A stretch of DNA of 64,000 bases from Rugosimonospora africana (GTDB taxonomy: Bacteria > Actinomycetota > Actinomycetes > Mycobacteriales > Micromonosporaceae): positions 1-64,000 of the forward strand of contig NZ_BONZ01000084.1 of NCBI RefSeq assembly GCF_016862975.1. Reading direction: 5' to 3'. Below are positions 35,184-43,604 of this stretch, piece by piece (position 1 is the first letter of the stretch; each line of letters opens with the position of its first letter). The notes under the pieces are model-generated. The model was not told where the DNA came from. It did not search any database and was given only the letters and a program-made list of their open reading frames with translations. A program made the position numbers and the translations under genes.

Positions 35184-36386
35184 ATGGATTACCAGACCGC
35201 GCTGGCGTCGCTGATTCAGCCGGAAGGACGACTGGACCCGTACCCGGCCTACGACGTCCTCCGGGCGCACTCGCCGTTGTTCCAGGCACTCGACGGCCGC
35301 TGGTTCGTCACCACCCACGCGTTGATCAGCCGCCTGCTGCGCGACCCGAGCCTGCGCCTCGCGGACGCCGCCGACTACGACGGCTTCTGGCCGGACTGGC
35401 GGGACAACCGCGGGGTGGCCTCGATCGTGTTGTCCATGCTGCAGACCAACCCACCCGACCACACCCGGGTACGCCGAGCGGCCGCGGCCACGTTCACCGC
35501 CCGCCGGGTCGCCGCGATGCGCGATGTCATCGCGGCGCAGGCCGAGGAGCTGATCGAGGCGATGCCGGCCAGCGCCGACTTCGTCGACGCGTTCGCCTAC
35601 CCGCTGCCGATCGGCGTGATCTGCGCCTTGCTCGGAGTGCCCGAGGCGGACCGGCCGTGGTTCCGGCAGCGGGCCGCCGACCTGACCGTGGTCCTGGAGC
35701 CGATCAGCACGGACGAGGAGATGCGGCTGGCCGACCTGGCCGGTCGCGACATGGAGGCATACTTCGTCGACCTGATCGAGGCGCGCCGGCGTGCCCCGCA
35801 GGAGGATCTGACCAGCGCGCTGGTCGCCGTGCACGACGACACGGCCGGTGCCGGACTGACCGGCGAGGAGTTGCTGGCCAACCTGGTGCTGCTGCTGGTC
35901 GCCGGCTTCGAGACGACCACCAACCTGCTCGGCACCGGAATTCACATCCTGCTGGAGCATCCGGAGCAGGCGGACCGGTTGCGCGCGGACCCGCAGCTGG
36001 CGCCGGCGTTCGTCGAGGAGATTCTGCGGTACGACTCCCCGGCGCAGTTGGCCAGCCGGTTCACCAGCGGACCGCTGGACCTCGGCGACGGGCTGGAGGT
36101 CCCCGGCGGCGCGCCGCTGACGATGCTGCTCGGTTCGGCGAACCGGGACCCGGCACGCTACCGCGACCCGCACCGGTTCGACCCGGACCGCGCGAACATC
36201 CAGCCGGTCTCCTTCGGCGGCGGCGCCCACTACTGCCTCGGCGCGCCACTGGCCCGGCTGGAGGCGCAGATCGCGTTCCCGCTCCTGCTGACCATGCTGC
36301 CCCGGTTGAGCCTGGCCGGCCCGGCCACCCGGCGTGACCGCCTGGTGCTGCGCGGGTACGCCACGCTGCCGGTCACCACCGGCTGA
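35184..36386 (+). CDS. Cytochrome P450
   Basis: A 400-aa soluble bacterial P450 with the oxygen-binding I-helix motif AGFETTT (240-246), the ExxR pair Glu279/Arg282 (EEILR) and the heme loop FGGGAHYCLG with ligand Cys351. It hydroxylates an unknown substrate with electrons from ferredoxin; no ferredoxin or reductase gene is adjacent, and no biosynthetic core gene surrounds it. The ATG at 35184 has GAGAGG about 8 bp upstream. Confidence 0.93.
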   Translation: MDYQTALASLIQPEGRLDPYPAYDVLRAHSPLFQALDGRWFVTTHALISRLLRDPSLRLADAADYDGFWPDWRDNRGVASIVLSMLQTNPPDHTRVRRAAAATFTARRVAAMRDVIAAQAEELIEAMPASADFVDAFAYPLPIGVICALLGVPEADRPWFRQRAADLTVVLEPISTDEEMRLADLAGRDMEAYFVDLIEARRRAPQEDLTSALVAVHDDTAGAGLTGEELLANLVLLLVAGFETTTNLLGTGIHILLEHPEQADRLRADPQLAPAFVEEILRYDSPAQLASRFTSGPLDLGDGLEVPGGAPLTMLLGSANRDPARYRDPHRFDPDRANIQPVSFGGGAHYCLGAPLARLEAQIAFPLLLTMLPRLSLAGPATRRDRLVLRGYATLPVTTG

Positions 36387-36390
36387 CCTG

Positions 36391-36434
36391 AGAGCCTACT
36401 GGCAAACCCGGCCAGAGGTTTGCCAGCAGGCTCT
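36391..36434. terminator. Long hairpin terminator, 17 of 18 bp paired
   Basis: AGAGCCTACTGGCAAACC pairs with GGTTTGCCAGCAGGCTCT across an 8-nt loop, 4 bp after the P450 stop. Confidence 0.85.
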
Positions 36435-36532
36435 GAGCTTCAGGACAGCCGGGTCACCTGTACGTCGTCGACCCCCCGCGTCTCACCTGTGCGGTAGCTG
36501 CCGCCCCGCGACACCGCAGGTAGTCTCGGCCG

Positions 36533-37636
36533 ATGACCACCCACCGGCTGACTCGTGAGCAGGCGCGCCGCATCGCGGTACGGGCCCAGTGGCTGCACCG
36601 GGACCGGCCGGGCGATCTGCTGGAACTGGTGCGGCAGTTGACCCTGCTGCAGGTGGATCTGACGCCGGCCGTCGCGCCCAGCGCGGAGCTGGTGGCCTGG
36701 AGCCGGCTCGGCTCGTCGTTCTCTCCCGAGGATCTGGAATCGGCGCTGGGCGACGGGGCGCTGCTGGAGGTGAATGGCCTGATCCGGCCGGCCGAGGATC
36801 TGGCGTTGTACCGGGCAGACATGGCCGACTGGGACAAGGGCGGCGAGGCCGGCGGCTGGCGCGCGGCGTACCGGGACTGGGTTGCCGCCAACAAGGGCTG
36901 CCGGCTGGACATTCTCAACCTGCTGCGCACCGACGGCCCGCTGCCGGCACGGGAGATCCCGGACACCTGCGAGGTGCCCTGGAAATCCAGCGGCTGGACC
37001 AACAACCGCAACGTGCTGCGCCTGCTGGAGTTCATGGAGGCGCGTGGCGAGGTGGCCGTGGCGGGGCGGCAGGCGGGCCGGGACCGGCTCTGGGATCTGG
37101 CCGAACGGGTGTTCCCCGACGACACCGTGGTTCCCGCGGCGGAGGCGAGGCGGATCCGCGCGGAGCGGCGGCTGCGGTCGCTGGGCATCGCCCGTGCCCG
37201 CGCTACGGGATCTCCCATCGAACCGCGGGACGTCGGCGAGGTGGGCGAGCCAGCTGCGATCGAGGGGGTACGGGGGACCTGGCGGGTCGATCCTTCCGCG
37301 CTGGACCAGCCGTTCTCCGGCCGCGCGGCCCTGCTGTCCCCGATCGACCGCCTGGTCTATGACCGCAAGCGGATGGAGGAAATCTTCGAGTTCGACTACC
37401 AGCTGGAGATGTACAAGCCGGCGGCGAGGCGGCGTTGGGGCTATTGGGCAATGCCGATCCTCTACGGCGACCGGCTGGTCGGCAAGCTCGACGCCACTTC
37501 GGACCGGCCGGCCGGGGTGCTGCGGGTCGACGCCATCCACCGGGACGTGCCGTTCACCAAGGCGATGGACTCCGCGATCCACGAGGAGATCGAGGCGCTG
37601 GCGACGTTCCTCGACCTGAAGTTGCGACTGCCCTGA
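36533..37636 (+). CDS. YcaQ/AlkX-like winged-helix DNA glycosylase family protein
   Basis: A 367-aa protein of the former DUF1006 group. It has three winged-helix-like regions and conserved segments LLELVRQLTLLQVDL (the position of the catalytic QxQ/QxD motif; here Gln-Val-Asp), LLSPIDRLVYDRKRMEEIF and YWAMPILYGDRLVGKLD. Characterised members (YcaQ, AlkX) unhook DNA interstrand crosslinks. The first Gln of the usual motif is replaced, so activity is uncertain. The GNAT gene follows after 10 bp and may be co-transcribed. Confidence 0.82.
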   Translation: MTTHRLTREQARRIAVRAQWLHRDRPGDLLELVRQLTLLQVDLTPAVAPSAELVAWSRLGSSFSPEDLESALGDGALLEVNGLIRPAEDLALYRADMADWDKGGEAGGWRAAYRDWVAANKGCRLDILNLLRTDGPLPAREIPDTCEVPWKSSGWTNNRNVLRLLEFMEARGEVAVAGRQAGRDRLWDLAERVFPDDTVVPAAEARRIRAERRLRSLGIARARATGSPIEPRDVGEVGEPAAIEGVRGTWRVDPSALDQPFSGRAALLSPIDRLVYDRKRMEEIFEFDYQLEMYKPAARRRWGYWAMPILYGDRLVGKLDATSDRPAGVLRVDAIHRDVPFTKAMDSAIHEEIEALATFLDLKLRLP

Positions 37637-37646
37637 GAGCGCCCGG

Positions 37647-38183
37647 GTGACTACGACGGTGATGGGCACACCGACTCCTGACGATGCGGTACGCACTCGC
37701 CTGCTGTCGGGGTCGGTCGACCTGGACGCGGCGGTAAGCGTGTGGCAACTGGCGAATACCGCGCGGGGCAAGGTGCCCGACGAGAAGCGGCGCACTCGGG
37801 TGCGTACGAAACTCACCGAGACCGGCGCTCTGCCGCTCGTCGCCGTACAGGCGGGTGAGGTCGTCGGCATGGCACTGGCCGAACCGGGACGCGATGAGGA
37901 CGGGGTGGGCGCGCCGCTGCCCTACCTCTGCCACATTTCCATGGTGTTCGTGCACCCCGACCACTGGGGCAGGCGCATCGGTGAGCGGTTGCTCGATACC
38001 ATCGCCGAACACGCCGCCCGACACGGTCACCTGGTGCTCCAACTCTGGACCGGACAGGCCAACCACCGTGCCCAGCGCCTGTACCGGCGTGCCGGCTTCC
38101 GGCCGACCGGTCGCACCACGTACCTCCCGACCGGTCAGCCGATAGTCCATCTCACCCGGACGATCGCCCCGGCATCTCGGTAG
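37647..38183 (+). CDS. GNAT-family N-acetyltransferase
   Basis: A 178-aa acetyltransferase with the acetyl-CoA loop VHPDHWGRRIGERLLDTI at ~102-119 and the terminal motif RLYRRAGFRPTG. Substrate unknown. The GTG at 37647 or the ATG at 37662 may be the start. It is 10 bp downstream of the YcaQ-like gene, and its last 32 bp overlap the convergent nitroreductase gene. Confidence 0.83.
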   Translation: MTTTVMGTPTPDDAVRTRLLSGSVDLDAAVSVWQLANTARGKVPDEKRRTRVRTKLTETGALPLVAVQAGEVVGMALAEPGRDEDGVGAPLPYLCHISMVFVHPDHWGRRIGERLLDTIAEHAARHGHLVLQLWTGQANHRAQRLYRRAGFRPTGRTTYLPTGQPIVHLTRTIAPASR

Positions 38184-38817
38184 GCCGAAGCTCGCGAGCG
38201 TGCTCGTCCGTTGGTGTGACTCCGGCGGTGGTGAGGTCGATGATGCTGCGGCGGTGTCGTGGAATGGGATTGTCGTGCTCAGCCGCCATTCCGATAGCGG
38301 TCATGGTGAGGATGCGCCAGCCGGGTGCCACGTGCAGGCTGTCGTGGAGGGCGTCGAGGTCGAAGGCGCGGAACTGGCGGCACGCCAGGCCCATTGCGTG
38401 GGCCTGCACAGTCATGTGCGCGACCGCCTGGCCCAGGTCGTAGTCGGCGAACTCGGAGTATGGCATGCCGCTGTCGTCCACTTCCCGATGGGCGAGGTTC
38501 ACGACCAACGCGCTGGCCTGCGGGGCCCATCGGCGTGAGCTCGCAGCGAGGTAGTCAACCAGTTCGGCATGCCCTGTGTCGCCGCGCCGACGGAAGTGAA
38601 ACGCCCAGGGTTGGGAGTTACCGGCCGACGGCGCCCATCGGGCCGCCTCAAGCAACGTCGTCACGTCCGCGTCGGACAAGTGGTGATCGGGGTCGAATCG
38701 CTGCGGGCTGAACCTGCTGTGCAGCACCGGCAGGATCCTCGCGGCGGCCATGTCTGACCCCCGTGGGTCCGGGTAGTGCGCCTGCAGGGGCGGCGACTCC
38801 GGGTGCATCGACACCAC
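38152..38817 (-). CDS. Nitroreductase-family FMN oxidoreductase
   Basis: A 221-aa protein with the nitroreductase signature SRFSPQRFDPDHHLSDADV, then TTLLEAARWAPSAGNSQPW and the C-terminal DYDLGQAVAHMTVQAHAMGL. These homodimeric FMN enzymes reduce nitro compounds, quinones or enones with NAD(P)H. A GTG at 38817 is used; GTG 38814 and ATG 38808 are close alternatives. Its 3' end overlaps the convergent GNAT gene by 32 bp. Confidence 0.88.
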   Translation of the reverse strand: MVSMHPESPPLQAHYPDPRGSDMAAARILPVLHSRFSPQRFDPDHHLSDADVTTLLEAARWAPSAGNSQPWAFHFRRRGDTGHAELVDYLAASSRRWAPQASALVVNLAHREVDDSGMPYSEFADYDLGQAVAHMTVQAHAMGLACRQFRAFDLDALHDSLHVAPGWRILTMTAIGMAAEHDNPIPRHRRSIIDLTTAGVTPTDEHARELRPTEMPGRSSG

Positions 38818-38971
38818 AGAACCTTAACCCGCAATTCCTCGTGCCAACGCCACCAGTCCGCGGAAGGAACCCCAGAGCCTGCCGGCAAACCTCTGGCGCC
38901 GGGACCGATGCGTTCGGGGTCCGGTCCGAGTCTGTATCACCGGAACCTAGTCAACGGACCGGAGGTACGAC

Positions 38972-39364
38972 ATGGAACCGACAGGGGACGAGCGAGCGGT
39001 GCGCGCGGTCATCGAGGCCGTATCGCAGGCATGGGCGGACAACGACGCGGCGGCGTTCGTCGACCACTACGCCGAGGATGCGACCGCGATCCTGCCCGGT
39101 TTTCTCCTGCCGGACAAGGCGGAAATCCGCACCAGGATGGCGGAGGCGTTCGCTGCGCAGCTCAAGGGTTCCCGGCGCATCCACCAGGTGCGGAAGGTGC
39201 GCTTTCCCAACGCCACCACGGCCATCGTGACCAGCCGGAGCGGAACGGCCTTCCCGGGGGAGACCGAGCCCTCCGCCGACCGGTGGTCGCTCGCCACCTG
39301 GGTGCTGTCCCAGCACGCGGGACGGTGGCTCATCGAGGCATATCACGACTGCCCGGCAGCCTGA
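38972..39364 (+). CDS. SgcJ/EcaC-like SnoaL/DUF4440 family protein
   Basis: A 130-aa NTF2-fold protein: VRAVIEAVSQAWADNDAAAF, YAEDATAILPGFLLPDKAEI, and the terminal WVLSQHAGRWLIEAYHDCP match the SgcJ/EcaC group. Members are small cytosolic proteins of mostly unknown role, named from enediyne and other natural-product clusters. The SDR gene follows after 43 bp on the same strand, so the two may form an operon. Confidence 0.82.
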   Translation: MEPTGDERAVRAVIEAVSQAWADNDAAAFVDHYAEDATAILPGFLLPDKAEIRTRMAEAFAAQLKGSRRIHQVRKVRFPNATTAIVTSRSGTAFPGETEPSADRWSLATWVLSQHAGRWLIEAYHDCPAA

Positions 39365-39407
39365 CACCAGGACATCGCCGGGCGTGGATACAGATCGAGG
39401 AGAAACG

Positions 39408-40106
39408 ATGAAGATCGACGGATGTACGGCCCTTGTCACAGGCGCCAACCGCGGACTGGGCAGGCGGTTCGCGGAGCAGCTCGTGGCCCGGGGCGCCACC
39501 GTCTATGGCGGCGTCCGCAACGTCGCGTCACTGGACGTGCCGGGTGTCATCCCGGTGACCATCGATGTGACAGATGCCGCGTCGGTGGCCGCGGCGGCGG
39601 AGACGGTGTCGGGAGTTTCGCTGCTGGTCAACAACGCGGGTTCCTACACGGGCGCGTCGGCTTCCGACGGCTCGCTGAAGGACATCCGGCTGGAGATGGA
39701 GACCCATTACTTCGGCACGCTGGCGATGAGTCGGGCGTTCGCCCCGCAGCTGGCCGCCAGCGGTGGCGGCGCGATCCTCAACGTGTTGTCCGTGCTGTCG
39801 TGGGTGACCTTTCCGGGATACAGCGGCTACGCCGCGGCGAAGTCCGCGCAGTGGTCACTGACCAATGCCCTGCGCATCGAACTCGCGGCACAGGGTACGC
39901 AGGTCACCGCCCTGCACGTCGGATACCTGGATACCGACATGGTCGCGTTCGTCGACGCTCCCAAGAGCGATCCCGCCGTGATCGCGGCGCTGTCGCTCGA
40001 CGCCCTCGAAGCGGGCTCGGTCGAAATCCTCGCCGACAATGACGCGCGCCAGATACAGGCGAGCCTGGCCGGCGGGGTCGCCCAGCTCTACCCGAGCGCG
40101 GTCTGA
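39408..40106 (+). CDS. Short-chain dehydrogenase/reductase (SDR)
   Basis: A 232-aa classical SDR with TGANRGLGRRFAEQL, NNAGSY, the catalytic Ser (VLSVLSWV) and YAAAK (GYAAAKSAQWSL). The ATG at 39408 has GAGGAG 5 bp upstream. The substrate is not predictable. It is followed by a strong hairpin and then the two-component system. Confidence 0.88.
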   Translation: MKIDGCTALVTGANRGLGRRFAEQLVARGATVYGGVRNVASLDVPGVIPVTIDVTDAASVAAAAETVSGVSLLVNNAGSYTGASASDGSLKDIRLEMETHYFGTLAMSRAFAPQLAASGGGAILNVLSVLSWVTFPGYSGYAAAKSAQWSLTNALRIELAAQGTQVTALHVGYLDTDMVAFVDAPKSDPAVIAALSLDALEAGSVEILADNDARQIQASLAGGVAQLYPSAV

Positions 40107-40134
40107 CCGGGTTCGACCCGGGGTCACCGTTCGT

Positions 40135-40163
40135 GCCGCGCCGCGGTGGGTTCGCGGCGCGGC
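40135..40163. terminator. Perfect 11-bp stem terminator after the SDR gene
   Basis: GCCGCGCCGCG, a 7-nt loop, then CGCGGCGCGGC, 29 bp after the stop. Confidence 0.75.
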
Positions 40164-40202
40164 GCGGCAGTGCCTCCCGGCGCGGGTCACGCCGGTAGCA
40201 CA

Positions 40203-41432
40203 ATGAGGGGCGTGGCAAGGGCGGCGAGGAGTGCGCGGTACCTGCTGGCCGGCGGGTTGAGCGCGACAGTGGCCGCGCTGGTGCTGGCCGGCCTCGTCGG
40301 GTCGGCGGTGCTCAGCCTCGTGGGCATCGGCGTCCCGGTGTTGGCGTGGGTGCTACGGATGGTCCGGTCGCTGGCCGACGGGCAGCGCCGGAGCGCTGGC
40401 CGGCTGCTCGGCGCCGCGATTCCGCAGGGCGCACCACCGGACTCCGGCTCCGTCGTGGTCCGGTTGCGTGCCGCGCTGCGCGACCCGGCGACGCCGCGGG
40501 AGCTGGCCTGGCTGGTGCTGCACGCGGCGGTCGGGTTGCCGGCCGCCCTGTGCGTTCCGGCCCTGTGCGTACTGGCCGTCGGCGGGCTGAGCACTCCGTT
40601 GTTCTGGTGGGTCGCCGCGCCGGAGGCGCCGATGACCTTCTTCATCCCGATCACGAGCTGGTCGCGGGCGCTGGCGGTACCGGCTCTGACGGGCTTCGCC
40701 TCGCTCGTCGCGCTGCGGTACGGCATCCCGATCCTGGGTAGTGCCCTGGCCACCGCGTACCGGGTGCTGCTCGCACCGTCCGCGCACGGTCAGCTGTCCC
40801 GCCGAGTCGAGGAGCTGTCCGCCACCCGTGCCGGCGCGCTCGACGCCCACGCCGCGGAGCTGCGCCGCATCGAACGTGACCTGCACGACGGTGTCCAGGC
40901 CCGGCTCGTGGCGATCGCGATCCAGCTCGGTGTCGCACAGGGGCAGCGCAGCGCCGCCCCGCAGCTCGCCGATCAGCTCATCGAGCGGGCTCGCTCCGGC
41001 GTCGAGGATGCCCTGGAGGAGATGCGCCACGTCGTGCGGGGCGTCTACCCGCCGATCCTCGCCGACCGTGGCCTCTCCGGGGCGGTCGACGCGCTCGCGG
41101 TGGCCTGCCCGGTACCGGTGGAGACGCGGATCGACCCGATGGGACGGCTGCTGCCCGCGGTGGAGAGCGCCGCGTACTTCGTCATCGCCGAGGCGTTGAC
41201 GAACATCGCCAAACACAGCGGCGCCACCACGGCGAGCCTGTGCCTGGAGCACGACGGTGCGCGCCTTCTCGTCCGGGTCGACGACAATGGCGCAGGCGGC
41301 GCCGATGAGAGCCGCGGGACGGGCCTGTCGGGGATCCGCCGCCGGGTGGCCGCACTGGACGGGTGCGTCGGTCTGGACAGCCCGAGGGGCGGGCCCACGA
41401 GACTACGGGTGGAGTTGCCGTGCGCGTCGTGA
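40203..41432 (+). CDS. Sensor histidine kinase, HisKA_3 (NarL-partner) type
   Basis: A 409-aa membrane kinase. Residues ~12-57 and ~102-175 hold about four membrane segments with little extracytoplasmic sequence, so it may sense a membrane signal. The phospho-acceptor is His228 in ERDLHDGVQARLVAIAIQLG; the ATPase domain shows EALTNIAKHSGA (N-box), DNGAGGAD and GTGLSGIRRRVAAL (G-box). The ATG at 40203 is chosen; a GTG at 40212 is possible. It overlaps the response-regulator gene by 13 bp. Confidence 0.88.
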   Translation: MRGVARAARSARYLLAGGLSATVAALVLAGLVGSAVLSLVGIGVPVLAWVLRMVRSLADGQRRSAGRLLGAAIPQGAPPDSGSVVVRLRAALRDPATPRELAWLVLHAAVGLPAALCVPALCVLAVGGLSTPLFWWVAAPEAPMTFFIPITSWSRALAVPALTGFASLVALRYGIPILGSALATAYRVLLAPSAHGQLSRRVEELSATRAGALDAHAAELRRIERDLHDGVQARLVAIAIQLGVAQGQRSAAPQLADQLIERARSGVEDALEEMRHVVRGVYPPILADRGLSGAVDALAVACPVPVETRIDPMGRLLPAVESAAYFVIAEALTNIAKHSGATTASLCLEHDGARLLVRVDDNGAGGADESRGTGLSGIRRRVAALDGCVGLDSPRGGPTRLRVELPCAS

Positions 41433-42073
41433 TCGCCGAAGACAACGTGCTGCTCCAGGAGGGACTCAAGCTGCTGCTGTCCACCGCCGGCTTCGAGGTG
41501 AGCGCCGCCGTCGGCACGCCGGAGGACTTTCTCGCCGCGGTCGACTGCCGACCACCGGACGTCGCGGTGGTGGATGTCCGGATGCCGCCGAGCTTTCGCG
41601 ACGAAGGGCTGCGCGCGGCGCTGACCGCACGCCGCCGGTACCCCGGCCTGCCGGTGCTGGTGCTCTCGCAGTACGTCGAGCGCGTCTACGCCGCCGAGCT
41701 GCTGGCCGACGGCCAGGGCGCGGTCGGCTACCTGCTGAAGGACCGGGTGTCCCGGGTGGAGAACTTCCTCGACGCACTGGGCCGGGTCGCCGGCGGCGGT
41801 ACCGCCATGGATCCGCAGGTCGTCGCGCAACTCGTCGCAGCCCGGCAGGCCAGCCCGCTGGCCCGGCTCAGCCCCCGCGAACTGGAGGTGCTGTCCCTGA
41901 TGGCCGAGGGGCACGCCAACCCCGGCATCGCCGAGCGGCTCGTCATCACCGAACGGGCGGTCAGCAAGCACATCGGCAACATCTTCAACAAGCTCGACCT
42001 GCCCCCGACCGACGGTGGGCACCGGCGGGTCATCGCGATCCTCACGTATCTCAACAACACCGACCGCGACTGA
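41420..42073 (+). CDS. NarL/FixJ-family response regulator
   Basis: A 217-aa protein with a receiver domain (phospho-acceptor Asp52 in VAVVDVRMPP, acidic pair Glu7-Asp8, Lys in YLLKDRV) and a C-terminal LuxR-type helix-turn-helix (LSPRELEVLSLMAEGHANPG, then ITERAVSKHIGNIFNKL). The GTG at 41420 lies inside the kinase gene, 5 bp after a GGAG element, so the pair is coupled. Targets are not evident from the sequence. Confidence 0.9.
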   Translation: MRVVIAEDNVLLQEGLKLLLSTAGFEVSAAVGTPEDFLAAVDCRPPDVAVVDVRMPPSFRDEGLRAALTARRRYPGLPVLVLSQYVERVYAAELLADGQGAVGYLLKDRVSRVENFLDALGRVAGGGTAMDPQVVAQLVAARQASPLARLSPRELEVLSLMAEGHANPGIAERLVITERAVSKHIGNIFNKLDLPPTDGGHRRVIAILTYLNNTDRD

Positions 42074-42206
42074 CCCGTCGGGCGTACAAGGCGGCCTAAT
42101 GGCATGCCGCCGGGCGCCTACCGCCGCCTGTGCCGGCAAGGCTGAAGGCGTCCTGCACGCCTGGTTCGGCGACGCGAACGCACGTCAACGGTCTGGTCGT
42201 CGGTGG

Positions 42207-42677
42207 TCACAGCGAGGCCGCCGCGACCAGAGTGAAGACCGCGCCGAGCAGGATCAGGCTGTGCAGGATCATGTGTTCGAGGTTCGGCCGGGGTCGGTCG
42301 CCGATGCGGGGCAGCACGGTGACCGTGTGCGCGTACGTGCGGGAGTGCAGCTCCGTCCAGGACACGCCGGTGCCCGCGGTCGCCCACGGCACGGTCTTCC
42401 CGGCCAGGTACGGCAGCCACCACAGGCTCAACCCGCCGGCGGCGATGAGCGCCTCCATGGCGCCGCCGGCGTAGGCGAGTACGGGTAGCGACAGCGCGGC
42501 CGCGAGTACCAGCAGGACCGCCGGCAGCGCCATCACCGGCCCGTTGATGGCGGCCTCGGTGATCCGTTCGGATCGCTTCGAGTCGCGCACGTTGTTGAGC
42601 GGGTGGAGGTCCACGAACGTGGTGACGAGGAAGTAGAGCAGTGCGGCGATGAGCAGCACGAGCGCCGGAGCGAACAT
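42207..42677 (-). CDS. Integral membrane protein of unknown function, TetR-controlled
   Basis: A 156-aa protein with four hydrophobic segments at about residues 3-22, 46-68, 70-92 and 135-155, and a conserved-looking loop FVDLHPLNNVRDS after the first. I recognise no characterised family. The ATG at 42677 has AAGGA 6 bp upstream. It lies 25 bp downstream of the TetR gene on the same strand, so it is probably derepressed together with it by the regulator's ligand. Confidence 0.72.
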   Translation of the reverse strand: MFAPALVLLIAALLYFLVTTFVDLHPLNNVRDSKRSERITEAAINGPVMALPAVLLVLAAALSLPVLAYAGGAMEALIAAGGLSLWWLPYLAGKTVPWATAGTGVSWTELHSRTYAHTVTVLPRIGDRPRPNLEHMILHSLILLGAVFTLVAAASL

Positions 42678-42702
42678 CGGAGTTCCTTTGTAGTTAGGTG
42701 GA

Positions 42703-43326
42703 TTAGCGGGCGTAGCGGGCCGCGATCCCGTCGAGGAACGTGGACACGGCGATGTCGAACCACGCGTTGTAGTACTCGGCGGGCGCGGCGGGAGGCTGCG
42801 GCGCGTCGCCGAACTCCGCCAGCGCGTGGCCGGTGACCAGGATGTAGAGGGACTGGACCAGATACAGCGCCTCGTCGTCGGTGAGGTCGAGCGACTCGTG
42901 GGCGGTGGACAGGACGGCCGGCACCACGGGCTCGTAGACCTGCGGGGAGACGTCTTGGGTCGCGACGATGACGGCGGCGCCCGGATGCGCGCTGAGGGTG
43001 CGGCGCAGGTCGGTCGCCAGTCGGGTCAACAGGGTGCGCCAGTCGAGGCCCTCGCGGGTGGCCCCGAGCGCCTCCGTGGCGATGCTGTCGGCGATGAGGC
43101 GCAGCAGCGCGGCCCGGTTGGGCACGTGGTAGTAGAGCGAGGCGGCCTTGACGCCGAGGCGAGCGCCGAGCGTGCGCATGGACAGCGCCGCGAAGCCCTG
43201 CTCGTCGACCAGTTCGAGCGCGGCGGCGCGGATGGCCTCCTGGCTGAGCTGTTCGTTTCTGGGCTGTTCGTTTCTGGGCTGTTCGTTTCTGGGCTGTTCA
43301 GCCTTGCGCCGCTGTCGGGGTGCCAT
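42703..43326 (-). CDS. TetR-family regulator with repeat-expanded N-terminus
   Basis: A 207-aa protein. Residues ~26-75 are the TetR helix-turn-helix (AIRAAALELVDEQGFAALSM, LGVKAASLYYHVPNRAALLR), then a TetR_C-like domain. Residues ~9-26 are a repeated EQPRN motif encoded by a 15-bp tandem repeat, giving an unusual flexible extension before the DNA-binding domain. Twin identical palindromes lie 15-50 bp upstream and are the likely autoregulatory operators. The membrane-protein gene follows in the same operon. Confidence 0.87.
   Translation of the reverse strand: MAPRQRRKAEQPRNEQPRNEQPRNEQLSQEAIRAAALELVDEQGFAALSMRTLGARLGVKAASLYYHVPNRAALLRLIADSIATEALGATREGLDWRTLLTRLATDLRRTLSAHPGAAVIVATQDVSPQVYEPVVPAVLSTAHESLDLTDDEALYLVQSLYILVTGHALAEFGDAPQPPAAPAEYYNAWFDIAVSTFLDGIAARYAR
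43246..43290. repeat. 15-bp tandem repeat in the TetR coding sequence
   Basis: Three units of GGGCTGTTCGTTTCT (first unit with one change) and a partial fourth. In frame, it expands the EQPRN peptide before the helix-turn-helix. Confidence 0.85.
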
Positions 43327-43340
43327 GCGCCGACCCTCTT

Positions 43341-43375
43341 TCTAACGGTGTTAGACACAATCTAACGGTGTTAGA
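43341..43375. promoter_or_regulatory. Two identical 15-bp palindromes, TetR operators
   Basis: TCTAACGGTGTTAGA (TCTAAC-N3-GTTAGA) occurs at 43341-43355 and 43361-43375, exactly 20 bp apart centre to centre, immediately upstream of the TetR start. Two full helical turns put both sites on the same DNA face, favouring cooperative binding. Confidence 0.85.
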
Positions 43376-43425
43376 AAGCGTCGTCAAATCCGCCCGGGAT
43401 CGCTGTTCTCCCACGGCACCCCGCG

Positions 43426-43504
43426 GACTGGTCTGGGTCGCGGCGCGGCGTCAGACGCGTCGAGCCAGATTGGTCGTAGCTTGTCCGTCCACTGAGGACG
43501 GACA
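43426..43504. repeat. Dispersed repeat copy plus hairpin in the TetR/oxidoreductase gap
   Basis: Bases 43426-43476 match 52323-52373 at about 42 of 51 positions without gaps, including CTGGGTCGCGGCGCGGC. A perfect hairpin TGTCCGTCC-N5-GGACGGACA follows at 43482-43504. No gene is seen in the 278-bp gap 43327-43604 apart from these elements and the operators at either end. Confidence 0.5.
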
Positions 43505-43568
43505 GGCCAGGAGGCGCCGCACTCGCCCGCCCGGCCGCGAGAGTGCTTGACGCTGCCACCGATCGCCG

Positions 43569-43589
43569 GTTACGGTCAGGACCGTTAAT
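43569..43589 (+). promoter_or_regulatory. Cluster operator site a (before the oxidoreductase gene)
   Basis: TTACGGTCAGGACCGTTAA, with the inner palindrome ACGGTC-AG-GACCGT, ends 16 bp before the ATG at 43605. It is the most symmetric of six related sites found between 43.5 and 56.8 kb. Confidence 0.75.
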
Positions 43590-43604
43590 CGGCGGGGAGG
43601 ATGG

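Noticed and set aside
35184-36386. The P450 as part of a natural-product gene cluster
   Set aside because: No polyketide, peptide or terpene synthase and no ferredoxin is adjacent. The neighbours are unrelated and it is bounded by terminators on both sides.
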